64,000 nucleotides of DNA from UBA1926 sp036732005. GTDB lineage: Bacteria > Planctomycetota > Phycisphaerae > Phycisphaerales > UBA1924. A program made the translations under genes and the position numbers. The notes beneath the pieces were generated by a model. It ran no database searches, was not told the DNA's origin, and saw only the letters and a program-made list of their open reading frames with translations. The stretch lies in assembly GCA_036732005.1 (NCBI GenBank), contig DAINDF010000003.1:62001-126000 (forward strand). Direction: 5' to 3'. The first letter of the stretch is position 1. Each line of letters starts with the position of its first letter. Shown piece after piece: positions 54,245 through 63,571 of this stretch.

Positions 54245-55774
54245 ATGCCCACCGTCACCATCATCAACACCGGCATCGCGAACACCGCCTCCGTCGCCTC
54301 CGCGTTCAGGCGACTCGGCGCGGAGGTCGAGTTCGCGCAGTCCCCCGAGTCCGTCGAGCGGGTGACGCACCTGGTCCTCCCGGGGGTCGGGGCCTTCGCG
54401 GCCGGCATGGCGATGCTCGAACGCCTGCGCCTCGTCGAGCCCCTCCGCCGGCGCCTCGCCGAGGACCGCCCCACGCTCGCCGTCTGCCTGGGGCTTCAGC
54501 TCCTCTGCCTCGCGAGCGAGGAATCCCCGGGCGTCGCCGGGCTCGGCTTCATCGACGACACCGTCGCCGCCTTCCCAGCCTCGGTGCGCACCCCGCAGTT
54601 CGGATGGAACCGCGTCACGCCGACCGGCGACGCCCGCCTGCTCGCCCCGGGCTTCGCCTATTTCGCCAACTCATTCCGGCTCTCTCAACTCCCCCCGGGG
54701 TGGGCCGGCGCCACCGCCTTCCACGGGGGCCCATTCGTCGCCGCGCTCGAACGCGGCAAGACCCTCGCCTGCCAGTTCCATCCGGAACTCTCGGGGGCCT
54801 GGGGCCTCGCCCTGCTCGAGCGCTGGCTGCGGGGCTCGCCCGCCGCCAAGCCGGCGGATCGGCCCGCCGCCTCGTCAACGCTCACCAGCCGCGTCATCCC
54901 CTGCCTCGACATCCGCGACGGGCGCGTCGTCAAGGGCGTGAAGTTCGCCAATCTCCGCGACGCGGGCGACCCCGTCCAACAGGCCGCCCGCTACGAGCTG
55001 CAAGGCGCCGATGAACTGGTCATCCTCGATGTCTCCGCGACGCCCGAGGGCCGATCGACCGCGGTGGAGACGGTCCGCGCCGTCCGCGCCGTGCTCTCCA
55101 TCCCGCTCACCGTCGGGGGGGGCGTGCGCACGATCGACGACGCGCTCGCCCTGCTCGACGCGGGGGCGGACAAGGTCGGCGTGAACTCGGCCGCCGTCGA
55201 GAGGCCCGAGATCCTCGCCGAACTCAGCGAACGCGTGGGCGCCCAGTGCGTCGTGCTCGCGATCGACGCCGCCCGCCGGCCCGACGCTCCCCATCCCGGT
55301 GGGACGGTCTTCCAGCCCGGCCGTCAAACTCCCTCTTCATCCCGCTCCCCCTGGGAAGTCGTCACCCGCTCCGGCACGCACCGCACCGGCCTCGACGCCG
55401 TCGCCTGGGCCGCCGAGGGCCAACGCCTCGGCGCGGGAGAGATTCTGCTCACCTCCTTCGACCGCGACGGCACGCACGAGGGCTACGACACCGAACTTCT
55501 TCGAGCGATCGCGGACGCGGCGACCATCCCCATCATCGCCTCGGGCGGGGCCTCGTCGGCGCGGCACATGGCCCAGGCCCTGCACGCCGGCGCCGACGCC
55601 GTCCTTGCCGCCTCGATCTTCCACGACGCGCAGACGACCGTCGCCCGCGTCAAAGCCGAGCTCGCCGCCGCGGGCGTGGTTGTTCGACGCGAAGCCGGGC
55701 CGACAATCCACGACCACGACGCAGCGGACGGGCCGCGACCCGCGCCCGCAGACCCGGAGACCAATCGCCCATGA
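54245..55774 (+). CDS. hisHF: Fused imidazole glycerol phosphate synthase HisH-HisF
   Basis: One uninterrupted 509-residue frame. Residues 1-200 are the glutaminase HisH: AVCLGLQLL holds the catalytic Cys and CQFHPELSG the His and Glu. After an Ala/Pro linker, residues about 218-485 are the cyclase HisF: VIPCLDIRDGRVVKGVKF (general Asp), LAIDAAR and TSFDRDGTHEGYD. An insertion of about 20 residues, Pro/Ser-rich, follows LAIDAARR. HisH and HisF are normally separate in bacteria; the fusion is the rule in eukaryotes (yeast HIS7). ATG 54245 is chosen; a GTG seven codons upstream is possible. Confidence 0.93.
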   Translation: MPTVTIINTGIANTASVASAFRRLGAEVEFAQSPESVERVTHLVLPGVGAFAAGMAMLERLRLVEPLRRRLAEDRPTLAVCLGLQLLCLASEESPGVAGLGFIDDTVAAFPASVRTPQFGWNRVTPTGDARLLAPGFAYFANSFRLSQLPPGWAGATAFHGGPFVAALERGKTLACQFHPELSGAWGLALLERWLRGSPAAKPADRPAASSTLTSRVIPCLDIRDGRVVKGVKFANLRDAGDPVQQAARYELQGADELVILDVSATPEGRSTAVETVRAVRAVLSIPLTVGGGVRTIDDALALLDAGADKVGVNSAAVERPEILAELSERVGAQCVVLAIDAARRPDAPHPGGTVFQPGRQTPSSSRSPWEVVTRSGTHRTGLDAVAWAAEGQRLGAGEILLTSFDRDGTHEGYDTELLRAIADAATIPIIASGGASSARHMAQALHAGADAVLAASIFHDAQTTVARVKAELAAAGVVVRREAGPTIHDHDAADGPRPAPADPETNRP

Positions 55775-57069
55775 TCATCCCCTCCATCGATCTCGCCGGC
55801 GGCTCGACCGTCCAGCTCGTCGGCGGCAAGGAGCACGCGCTCGACGCGGGCGACCCGCGCCCGATCGCCGAGAAGTTCGCCCGCGTCGGCGAGGTCGCCG
55901 TCATCGACCTCGACGCCGCCCGGGGCCTCGGCAGCAACCGGGACCTTGTCCGCGACCTGCTCGCCATCGCCCCGTGCCGGGTCGGCGGGGGCATCCGCGA
56001 CGAGCGCACCGCCGCGGCGTGGCTCGACGCCGGCGCGCACAAGATCATCCTCGGCACCGCCGCCACGCCCGAGATTCTCCGCAACCTCCCGCGGGATCGC
56101 GTCATCGCCGCGCTCGACGCCCACCACAACGACATCGTGGTCGAGGGATGGACGCGGGCCACCGGCGCCCGGGTCGAGGACCGCATCGACGAGCTCCGCG
56201 ACCTCGTCGGGGGGTTCCTCGTGACCTTCGTCGAACGCGAGGGGCGGATGGGGGGCCTGCCCCTCGAACGCGTCGGCGACCTCGCCTCGCGGTGCGGGAA
56301 CGCCCGCCTCACCGTCGCCGGCGGCGTGCGCACGCCCGACGACATCGCCCGGGCCGACCACGCCGGGGCCGACGCGCAGGTCGGCATGGCTCTTTACACC
56401 GGCGCGTTCTCCCTCGCCGAGGGGTTCTGCGCCCCGCTCCGCTCCGATCGCCCCGACGGGCTCTGGCCCACCGTCGTCGCCGACGAGCGGGGCATCACGC
56501 TCGGGCTTGTCTACTCCACCCCCGAGAGCGTCGCCGCCGCGATCGAAAGCGGCCGCGGGATCTACCACTCCCGCTCCCGCAACGGGCTCTGGGTCAAGGG
56601 GGAGTCCTCGGGCGACACCCAGGACCTCCTGCGCATCGACGCCGACTGCGACCGCGACGCGCTCCGCTTCACCGTCCGCCAGCACGGCTCGGGCTTCTGC
56701 CACACCGGCACGCACTCCTGCTTCGGCGAGGCCCGGGGATTGACCGCGACCGCGCGCACGATCGCGGCTCGGATCACCGACGCCCCCGCGGGCTCCTACA
56801 CCCGCCGCCTGCTCGACGACCCGGCGCTCCTCCGCGCCAAGCTCGTCGAGGAAGCCGGCGAGCTCGCGGACGCCGGCACGCCCGACGACGCCGCGTGGGA
56901 GGCCGCGGATGTGATCTACTTCGCGCTCGTCGCCGCGGCGAAGCAGGGGGCATCGCTCGAGCAGATCGAGTCGATCCTCGACGACCGCACGCGGCGGGTG
57001 ATCCGCCGCCCGGGGAACGCCAAAGCCCCGGACGCGAAGTCTGCTGAGACGAAGACAGGAGATTCATGA
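55771..57069 (+). CDS. hisAIE: Fused HisA-HisI-HisE (isomerase, PRA-CH, PRA-PH)
   Basis: One 432-residue frame with three enzymes. Residues 1-225 are a HisA barrel (IIPSIDLAGGSTVQLVGGK, CRVGGGIRDERTAAAW, LVTFVEREGRMGG, GGVRTPDDIA). Its motifs resemble eukaryotic HIS6 more than bacterial HisA. Residues about 230-325 are PRA cyclohydrolase (YHSRSRNGLWVKGESSGDTQ, DADCDRDALRF, GSGFCHTGTHSCF zinc cysteines). Residues about 345-415 are PRA-ATP pyrophosphohydrolase (LLRAKLVEEAGELADA, WEAADVIYFALVA). HisIE is common; its fusion to HisA is not one I know. ATGA overlaps at both ends. Confidence 0.92.
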   Translation: MIIPSIDLAGGSTVQLVGGKEHALDAGDPRPIAEKFARVGEVAVIDLDAARGLGSNRDLVRDLLAIAPCRVGGGIRDERTAAAWLDAGAHKIILGTAATPEILRNLPRDRVIAALDAHHNDIVVEGWTRATGARVEDRIDELRDLVGGFLVTFVEREGRMGGLPLERVGDLASRCGNARLTVAGGVRTPDDIARADHAGADAQVGMALYTGAFSLAEGFCAPLRSDRPDGLWPTVVADERGITLGLVYSTPESVAAAIESGRGIYHSRSRNGLWVKGESSGDTQDLLRIDADCDRDALRFTVRQHGSGFCHTGTHSCFGEARGLTATARTIAARITDAPAGSYTRRLLDDPALLRAKLVEEAGELADAGTPDDAAWEAADVIYFALVAAAKQGASLEQIESILDDRTRRVIRRPGNAKAPDAKSAETKTGDS

Positions 57070-58349
57070 CCATGACGGATCTGCTGCGCCGCATCTCGCC
57101 CGACGAAGCCCGGCGGCTGCACCGCCCCCCCGTCGACCGGCCGACCCTCCTCGCCGCGGGCGAGATCGTCGATCGCGTGCGTACGGAGGGGCTCGCGGCG
57201 ATCCGCGCGTGCGCCGAGAAGTTCGGCGAACGGGGCCCGGGCGATCCGCTCGTGCTGGGGCGGCGCGCGATGCGCGAGGCCCTCGACGCGCTCGACCCGC
57301 ACGACCGGGCCGCGCTCGAGCGGGCCGCCGAGCGGATCGGCGCCTTTGCCGCCGCGCAGCGCGACGCCGTGCGCCCCGTCACCTTGGAGATCCCGGGCGG
57401 GCAGGCGGGGCACACGATCGAGCCGGTCCGCGCCGCGGGGTGCTACGCGCCGGGCGGGCGATATCCCCTGCCTTCAACGGTCCTGATGACCGCCGTCACC
57501 GCGCGCGTCGCGGGGTGCGAGCGCGTCGTGGTCGCCTCGCCCGGGGCGAGCCCCGTGACCCTCGCCGCCGCCGCGGTCGCCGGCGCCGACGAGTTCCTGG
57601 CCTTGGGCGGTGCGCACGCGGTCGCGGCGATGGCGTTCGGAGTCGAGGGCCCCGCCCCCGACCGCCTCGACCCCGTCGATGTCATCGCCGGCCCCGGCAA
57701 CCGCTGGGTTACCGCGGCCAAGCAGCTCGTCGCCGGGTCCGTCGGCATCGACATGCTCGCGGGCCCCTCGGAACTGCTCGTGCTGGCGGACGACACCGCC
57801 GACGCCTCCCTTGTCGCCGCCGACCTCCTCGCCCAGGCCGAGCACGACGCGGACGCGGCCCCGCTCCTCGTCACGACCTGCCCGGCCCTCGCGGACGCGG
57901 TGCAGGGAGAGATCGCCCGGCAGCTCGGGCGTCTCCCGACCCAGGAGACCGCCCGGCTCGCCCTGCGAAACGGGTTTGTCTGCCTCGCCCGCGACATCGA
58001 CGAGGCGATCGCCCTGACCGACCGCCTCGCGCCCGAGCACCTGGAGATCATGACCGCCGATGCCCCCTCGGTCGCCCGCCGCGTCCGCAACGCGGGCGCG
58101 GTCTTCATCGGGCCCCGCTCGGCCGAGGTGCTGGGCGACTACGGCGCGGGACCCAACCACACCCTCCCCACGGGCGGCACCGCCCGCTTCCAGGGCGGGC
58201 TGAGCGTGATCCACTTCCTGCGCCTGCGCACCTGGATCCGCCTCGATCACCTCGCCCCCGCCCGCGCCCTGCTCGAGGACACCGCCCGCCTCGCGGACCT
58301 CGAAGGCCTCGCCGCCCACGCCGCCTCGGCCCGCGCCCGCCTCGGGTGA
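57066..58349 (+). CDS. hisD: Histidinol dehydrogenase
   Basis: Last step, histidinol to histidine with two NAD. 427 residues. Signature segments are GCYAPGGRYPLPSTVLM, VDVIAGPGNRWVTAAKQL, IDMLAGPSELLVLAD, the zinc-site LLAQAEHDADA, APEHLEIM and GAGPNHTLPTGG. Overlaps the hisAIE stop. hisD is last in this operon, directly after HisIE, the same neighbour order that is fused in fungal HIS4. Confidence 0.95.
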   Translation: MTMTDLLRRISPDEARRLHRPPVDRPTLLAAGEIVDRVRTEGLAAIRACAEKFGERGPGDPLVLGRRAMREALDALDPHDRAALERAAERIGAFAAAQRDAVRPVTLEIPGGQAGHTIEPVRAAGCYAPGGRYPLPSTVLMTAVTARVAGCERVVVASPGASPVTLAAAAVAGADEFLALGGAHAVAAMAFGVEGPAPDRLDPVDVIAGPGNRWVTAAKQLVAGSVGIDMLAGPSELLVLADDTADASLVAADLLAQAEHDADAAPLLVTTCPALADAVQGEIARQLGRLPTQETARLALRNGFVCLARDIDEAIALTDRLAPEHLEIMTADAPSVARRVRNAGAVFIGPRSAEVLGDYGAGPNHTLPTGGTARFQGGLSVIHFLRLRTWIRLDHLAPARALLEDTARLADLEGLAAHAASARARLG

Positions 58350-58378
58350 CACGGCTCGGGAATCGCCCTCACGCAACC

Positions 58379-58475
58379 GGTGGTGCCACGACCCGCCCGG
58401 AGGGCGCGTCGTGCAAACCGCCCTCAACCCGGGATCCGCACCACGCGCCGCCGGCGCGGCGGGTGGTGCCACCGC
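58379..58475 (-). repeat. Dispersed two-hairpin intergenic repeat, copy 2 (inverted)
   Basis: Hairpin B (58387-58413): CACGAC, C, CGCCC, loop GGA, GGGCG, C, GTCGTG. Hairpin A (58439-58468): CACCAC, G, CGCCGC, loop CGGC, GCGGCG, G, GTGGTG. On the minus strand the order and sequence match copy 1 at 49328-49420, with compensatory changes in the loops and at the single mismatch. It occupies the gap between hisD and recQ. Confidence 0.8.
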
Positions 58476-58508
58476 CGCGTCGGGTACGCCACGCCATACC
58501 CTCTCGGC

Positions 58509-60366
58509 GTGTCGAACCTTGCCGAGGACACCCGCGTTCTGGAAGCCGTCTCCCGCGTCTGGGGGTACGACAGCCTGCGCCCCATGCAGTCGCGGGCCAT
58601 CGCCGCCGCGATCGAGGGGCGCGACTGCCTGACCGTCCTCCCCACCGGCGGCGGCAAGAGCCTGTGCTACCAGGTCCCCCCGCTGATCACGGGGCGCACG
58701 ACGATCGTCATCTCACCGCTCATCGCGCTGATGAGAGACCAGGTCCGCGCCCTCGAACTGAGCGACTACCCCGCCGCGGCCCTGCACTCCGCCCTTGAGA
58801 ACGAGGACGCCCGCGACATCCTCCGCCGACTCCGCGAGGGCGCCCTGCGCCTGCTGCTCGTCGCGCCCGAGCGCGCGGTCACCCCGGGGTTCGGCGGCGT
58901 GCTCGCCTCCCTTGCCGACGCCGGCGGGCTCAACTCGATCGCCGTCGACGAGGCCCACTGCATCAGCCAATGGGGGCACGACTTCCGCCCGGAGTACCGC
59001 CGACTCGCCGAGCTGCGCCGCGTCGCCCCGGGCGTCGCGATGCAGGCCTTCACCGCGACCGCGACCCCGATGGTGCGCGACGACATCGTGCGCCAGCTCG
59101 GGCTGCGCGACCCCGAGGTCCTCGTGGGGGTTTTCGACCGCCCCAACCTTGACCTACCGCGTGCGCGCGCGGCGTGACGCCGCCGACCAGATCGGCGAGG
59201 CCATCCGGAGAATGCGCGACCGGGGCGGCGGCGGCGTGATCGTCTACACCATCAGCCGCGCCGGCACCGAAGCCCTCGCCGAGAAGCTCCGACGTGCCGG
59301 GCACGACGCCGAGGCCTACCACGCCGGGCTCGACCCGCGCACGCGGCACGACATCGAGGAGCGGTTCTCGAACGAATCGCTCGACATCGTCGTCGCGACC
59401 GTCGCCTTCGGAATGGGCATCGACCGCTCCAATGTCCGCCTCGTCGTCCACGCGGCGATGCCGAAGTCCGTCGAGGCCTTCCAGCAGGAAACCGGCCGGG
59501 CGGGGCGCGACGGGCTGCCCGCCGAGTGCCTGCTGCTCTACGCCCCCTCCGACGCGAGCAAGTGGGAAACCCTCGTGCGCCGGTCGGCTGAGGAGGGCAA
59601 CGGCGATCTCGACGCGATGCACGCCCAGCTCGCCCTCATCCGCGGCATGCGGGGCCTCGCCTCCTCGCTCCGCTGCCGGCACCGCGCGCTCTCCGAGCAC
59701 TTCGGCCAGGCCTACGGGCCCGACGACTGCGGCGCCTGCGATGTCTGCCTGGGCGAGACCGAGCGCGAGCCCGACGGCGCGCGCATCACCCAGATTCTGA
59801 TGTCCGCCGTCGCCCGGGCCGACCAGCGCTTCGGCGCGGGCCACATCATCGACATCGTCCGCGGCAGCCCCAGCGAGAAGATCCAGCGGTACGGGCACGA
59901 TCAACTCAAGCTCTTCGGCATGCTCGAATCCCGCCGAAAGGCCGAGCTCGCCTCCTTCCTCGACCAGCTCGTCGCCCACGGGGCCCTGGAGCAGGACCCC
60001 GAGTTCGGCACGCTCCGGTTCGGGCCCCGCGGGATCGCCGCGATGAAGGCCCAGGTCGAGATCCCCCTCGCCCGCCCCATGGGGACGCGCGAGAAAAAGG
60101 CGGAGAAACGACGAGGAAACGCGGATTGGAAGCCGCCCCTCGCGCCCGAGGAGCGGGGCCTCTTCGAACGCCTGCGCACGCTCCGCAAGGCGATCGCCGC
60201 GGAGCGCGGCGTGCCGCCCTATGTCGTCTTCAGCGACGCCACCCTCCGCGAGATGGCCCGCGAGCGCCCCGACACCCCGGACCGTCTCCTCGAGATCAAG
60301 GGCGTCGGGCGCTCCAAGCTGGAGGCCTTCGGCGGGGCGTTCCTCGATGAGATCGCGCGGGGCTGA
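58509..60366 (+). pseudogene. recQ: ATP-dependent DNA helicase RecQ, frameshifted by one base
   Basis: From GTG 58509 the helicase N-terminus is clear: LTVLPTGGGKSLCYQVPP (Walker A), VDEAHCISQWGHDF (Walker B), AFTATATP. At GVFDRPNL the frame breaks. CTTGACCTACCGC should read CTGACCTACCGC (LTYR), so one extra T lies at 59149-59150, and the first frame stops at 59177. The +1 frame continues perfectly: VATVAFGMGIDRSNVR, QETGRAGRDG, zinc Cys CGACDVC and a C-terminal HRDC domain. Either a recent null mutation, a sequencing error or programmed shifting. Everything else is intact. Confidence 0.9.
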
Positions 60367-60378
60367 ACCTTCCCCCGC

Positions 60379-61518
60379 TCAGAGCGCCGTCCACGAACCC
60401 CCGCGCGCGCTGCACGACACCACACGATCGATGAACCGCACGCCGCGCACGCCGTCGTCGATCGTCGGGTAGTCGATCGCGGCGGGCTCGCCCAGCATCG
60501 CGAGCCTCGCCCCTCGGTACACATTCGCGAACGCCTCGTAGAACGCCTCGGGGTGCCCTGGCGGGAGCCGCGTCGCGGCCCTCGCCTCCTCGCAGAGCCC
60601 CCCGTCGCCCCGGTGGAACACGCGCGTCGGGCCCTCGAGCGCGTGCACCGTCAGCGTGTTGGGCTCCTCCTGCCTCCACTCCAGCCCGCCGCGCTCCCCG
60701 AACACGCGCAGCCGCAGGTCGTTGAGCCGGCCCACCGAGATCTGGCTCGCGATGAGCACGCCCCGGGCCCGCACCCCGCCCGCCTCTTTGAATCGCAGCA
60801 GCACATTCGCGTCGTCGTCGATCGGTCGCCCCGACACGAAACTCGTCAGATCGCTGAACAGCGATTCGATCTCCAGCCCCGTCACGCACCGCACCAGCTG
60901 CTCGGCGTGCGAGCCGATGTCGCCGATCGCCCCCCCCGCGCCCGCGCGGGCCGGGTCGGTCCTCCACGCGGCCTGCTTCTGCCCGCTCGCCTCGAGGTTG
61001 GTCGCGAGCCAGCCCTGGTTGTACTCGACGATGACCTTGCGGACCGCGCCGATCGCCCCATTGGCGATCATCCGCCGGGCCTGCTTGACGAGCGGGTACC
61101 CCGAGTAGTTGTAGGTCACCGCGAAGACGCGCCCCGTGCGCGCCACCAGCGACGCCAGTCGCTCCGCGTCCTCCACGCGCGTGCACAGGGGCTTGTCGCA
61201 CACCACATGGAACCCCGCCTCGAGCGCCGCCGCCGCCGGGCCCGCGTGCGCGTCGTTGGGCGTCACGATGACCACCGCCTCCATGCGGTCGGCGGGGTCG
61301 CGCCCCGACTCGCCCTCGATCATCTCGCGCCAGGACCCGTAGGCACGCCCCGGCGGCAACCCGAGATCCTCGCCCGACGCCCGGGCCTTCTCGGGCGACG
61401 ACGAGAGCGCCCCGCACACCAGTTCCCACCCGTCGTCGAGCCGCATCGCCGCGCGGTGCACCGCCCCGATGAACGAGTCGCGTCCCCCGCCGATCATGCC
61501 GTAGCGGATGCGTCGCAT
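60379..61518 (-). CDS. Gfo/Idh/MocA-family oxidoreductase
   Basis: 379 residues. An N-terminal Rossmann domain (RYGMIGGGRDSFIGAVHRAA) binds NAD(P). The catalytic Lys is in HVVCDKPLCT, and GAIGDIGSHAEQLVRCVTG carries the substrate-side His. Members oxidise sugars or inositols. The next gene upstream, a sugar-phosphate isomerase-like TIM barrel, ends 33 bases away, a pairing typical of inositol or sugar catabolic modules. Convergent with recQ, 12 bases apart. Confidence 0.92.
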   Translation of the reverse strand: MRRIRYGMIGGGRDSFIGAVHRAAMRLDDGWELVCGALSSSPEKARASGEDLGLPPGRAYGSWREMIEGESGRDPADRMEAVVIVTPNDAHAGPAAAALEAGFHVVCDKPLCTRVEDAERLASLVARTGRVFAVTYNYSGYPLVKQARRMIANGAIGAVRKVIVEYNQGWLATNLEASGQKQAAWRTDPARAGAGGAIGDIGSHAEQLVRCVTGLEIESLFSDLTSFVSGRPIDDDANVLLRFKEAGGVRARGVLIASQISVGRLNDLRLRVFGERGGLEWRQEEPNTLTVHALEGPTRVFHRGDGGLCEEARAATRLPPGHPEAFYEAFANVYRGARLAMLGEPAAIDYPTIDDGVRGVRFIDRVVSCSARGGSWTAL

Positions 61519-61551
61519 GCCCTGCCTCCTTCGCCCGCGCGGGGCGGCCGC

Positions 61552-62562
61552 TCAGCGCTTGGTCTTGTCGAAGCTCGCGTCGAACGCCCGGTTGTTGGGC
61601 GGGAAATCCACCGAGCGCACGAACTCGCACGACTCCCGCGCGCCGTGCTCGCGGTCCATCGCGCTGTCCTCCCACTCCACGCTCAGCGGGCCCTCGTAAT
61701 CCGCCCGGTTCAACGCGCGGATGATCGACTCGAAATCGACCCCGCCCCGCCCCACCGACCGGAAGTCCCACCCCCGCTTCGGGTCGCCGAACTGCAGGTG
61801 GCTCGAGAGGATCGACGACTCCCCGTCCAGCGTCGTCGCGACATCCTTCATGTGAACATGGAAGATCCGGTCCGCGAAGCGGTCGATGAACTGCGACGGG
61901 TCGATCCCCTGCCACAGCAGGTGGCTCGGGTCGAAGTTGAACCCGAACGCGTCGTGGTACCCCACCGCCTCGAGCGCCTTCTCCGCCGTCCGGATGTCGT
62001 AGGCGATCTCCGTCGGGTGCACCTCGAGCGCGAACTTCACCCCGACCTCCTCGAAGACATCGAAGATCGGCCCCCACCGCTTCGCGAAGTCGTCGTACCC
62101 CCGCTCGATCTCGTCCTCGCTCGTCGGGGGGAAGAAGTACAGCTTGTGCCAGATGCTCGAACCGGTGAACCCGTTGACGATGTGCACGCCCAGCCGCGCC
62201 GCCGCGCGCGCCGTCTGCTTCATCTCCTCCGCCGCGCGGCGACGGACCCCCTCGGGCTCCCCGTCGCCCCAGACATGCGCCGGCAGGATCGCCCGGTGCC
62301 GCGCATCGATCGGGTCGCACACCGCCTGCCCGACCAGGTGGTTGCTGATCGCCCAGCACCGAAGCCCGACATCCCCCAGGATCTCGTGCCGCGATGCGCA
62401 GTACGCCTCCCCCTCGGGCCCCATCGCCTTCGCCACCTCGAAATGGTCGCCCCAGCACGCCAGTTCGAGACCGTCGTACCCGAACTCGGCGGCCTTCTCG
62501 GCCATCTTCACAAGACGCAGGTCGGCCCACTGACCGGTGAACAGCGTGACTGGGCGAGCCAT
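61552..62562 (-). CDS. Sugar phosphate isomerase/epimerase (AP endonuclease 2 family)
   Basis: 336 residues from ATG 62562, preceded by GAGGATCCCG. Xylose-isomerase-like TIM barrel with metal ligands in FALEVHPTEIAYD, GFNFDPSHLLWQG, FHVHMKD and SVEWEDSAMD. Probably works on the same sugar or inositol as the downstream Gfo/Idh/MocA enzyme. The frame extends 41 codons further upstream without a plausible start site. Confidence 0.9.
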   Translation of the reverse strand: MARPVTLFTGQWADLRLVKMAEKAAEFGYDGLELACWGDHFEVAKAMGPEGEAYCASRHEILGDVGLRCWAISNHLVGQAVCDPIDARHRAILPAHVWGDGEPEGVRRRAAEEMKQTARAAARLGVHIVNGFTGSSIWHKLYFFPPTSEDEIERGYDDFAKRWGPIFDVFEEVGVKFALEVHPTEIAYDIRTAEKALEAVGYHDAFGFNFDPSHLLWQGIDPSQFIDRFADRIFHVHMKDVATTLDGESSILSSHLQFGDPKRGWDFRSVGRGGVDFESIIRALNRADYEGPLSVEWEDSAMDREHGARESCEFVRSVDFPPNNRAFDASFDKTKR

Positions 62563-62665
62563 CGGGATCCTCTCATCGGCAGACCCCGGCGACCGCCGGG
62601 GAGGGGGGAAACCCATCATCATTGCCGCCCCGCCCCCGGTAGACTCGCCCAAGACAGGAGTTCCA

Positions 62666-63484
62666 ATGGTCCGCCACCGACGCACCCTCGCGACCGCCTT
62701 CCTCGCCCTCGCCCTGCCCGCCGCTGCCCCGGCCGCCCCCGAGCCCGATCAGCAACCCAATCAAGATTCGAACGAATCGCCCGCCGCCCGCCCCGACCCC
62801 GCCCCCGACTCCCTCCACATCCTCGTCTTCACCCGCACCGCCGGGTTCCGCCACGCCTCCATCCCCGATGGCATCGCCTGCTTCCGGGAACTCGCCGCCG
62901 AGCACGGCTTTGCCCTCCACGCCACCGAGGACCCCGCCGAGTTCACCCCCGAGCGCCTCGCCCGATTCGACGCGGCGGTCTTCCTGAACACCACCGGCGA
63001 TGTCCTCGACGAGCCGCAGCAGGCCGCCTTCGAGGCCTGGTACCGATCCGGCAAGGGCTTCCTCGGCGTCCATAGCGCCGCCGACACCGAGTACGACTGG
63101 CCCTGGTACGGCCGCCTCGTCGGGGCCTATTTCAAGAGCCACCCCGCGGTCCAGCCCGCCCGGATCATCATCCACACCCGTGCCCACCCGGCGACCGCCC
63201 ACCTGGGCACGCCCCCCGAGTTCGACTCCTGGCGGCGGACCGACGAGTGGTACGACTTCCGCGCCCCGCCCGACGGGTCGATCCCCCGCCTGCTCAGCCT
63301 CGACACGACCACCTACGAGGGGGGCGCCATGGGGCCCGACCACCCCATCGCGTGGTTCCACGAGTTCGACGGCGGCCGCGCGATCTACACCGCCGGGGGC
63401 CACACTCCCGAGTCCTACCGCGAGCCCGAGTTCCGGCTCCACCTGCTCGGCGCGCTCCGCTGGGCCGCCGGGCGGGCCGACTGA
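62666..63484 (+). CDS. Exported ThuA-like protein
   Basis: 272 residues; ATG 62666 follows ACAGGAGTTCCA. A signal peptide (about 25 residues) and a Pro/Asn-rich linker precede a ThuA-type glutamine-amidotransferase-like fold (ILVFTRTAGFRHASI, FLNTTGDVLDEPQQAAFEAWY, GFLGVHSAADTEYDWPWYGRLVGAYF, WFHEFDGGRAIYTAGGHTPESY). ThuA proteins are linked to trehalose or sugar use and often accompany Gfo/Idh/MocA enzymes, as here (divergent neighbour). Confidence 0.9.
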   Translation: MVRHRRTLATAFLALALPAAAPAAPEPDQQPNQDSNESPAARPDPAPDSLHILVFTRTAGFRHASIPDGIACFRELAAEHGFALHATEDPAEFTPERLARFDAAVFLNTTGDVLDEPQQAAFEAWYRSGKGFLGVHSAADTEYDWPWYGRLVGAYFKSHPAVQPARIIIHTRAHPATAHLGTPPEFDSWRRTDEWYDFRAPPDGSIPRLLSLDTTTYEGGAMGPDHPIAWFHEFDGGRAIYTAGGHTPESYREPEFRLHLLGALRWAAGRAD

Positions 63485-63571
63485 CCGATCCCCCCTGCCG
63501 CCGCCCGGAGCACGCCTATGATCGCAACCCGGGCCGCGTGCCCGGCCCCCGCGAAAGGCGAACCGGAGCGT

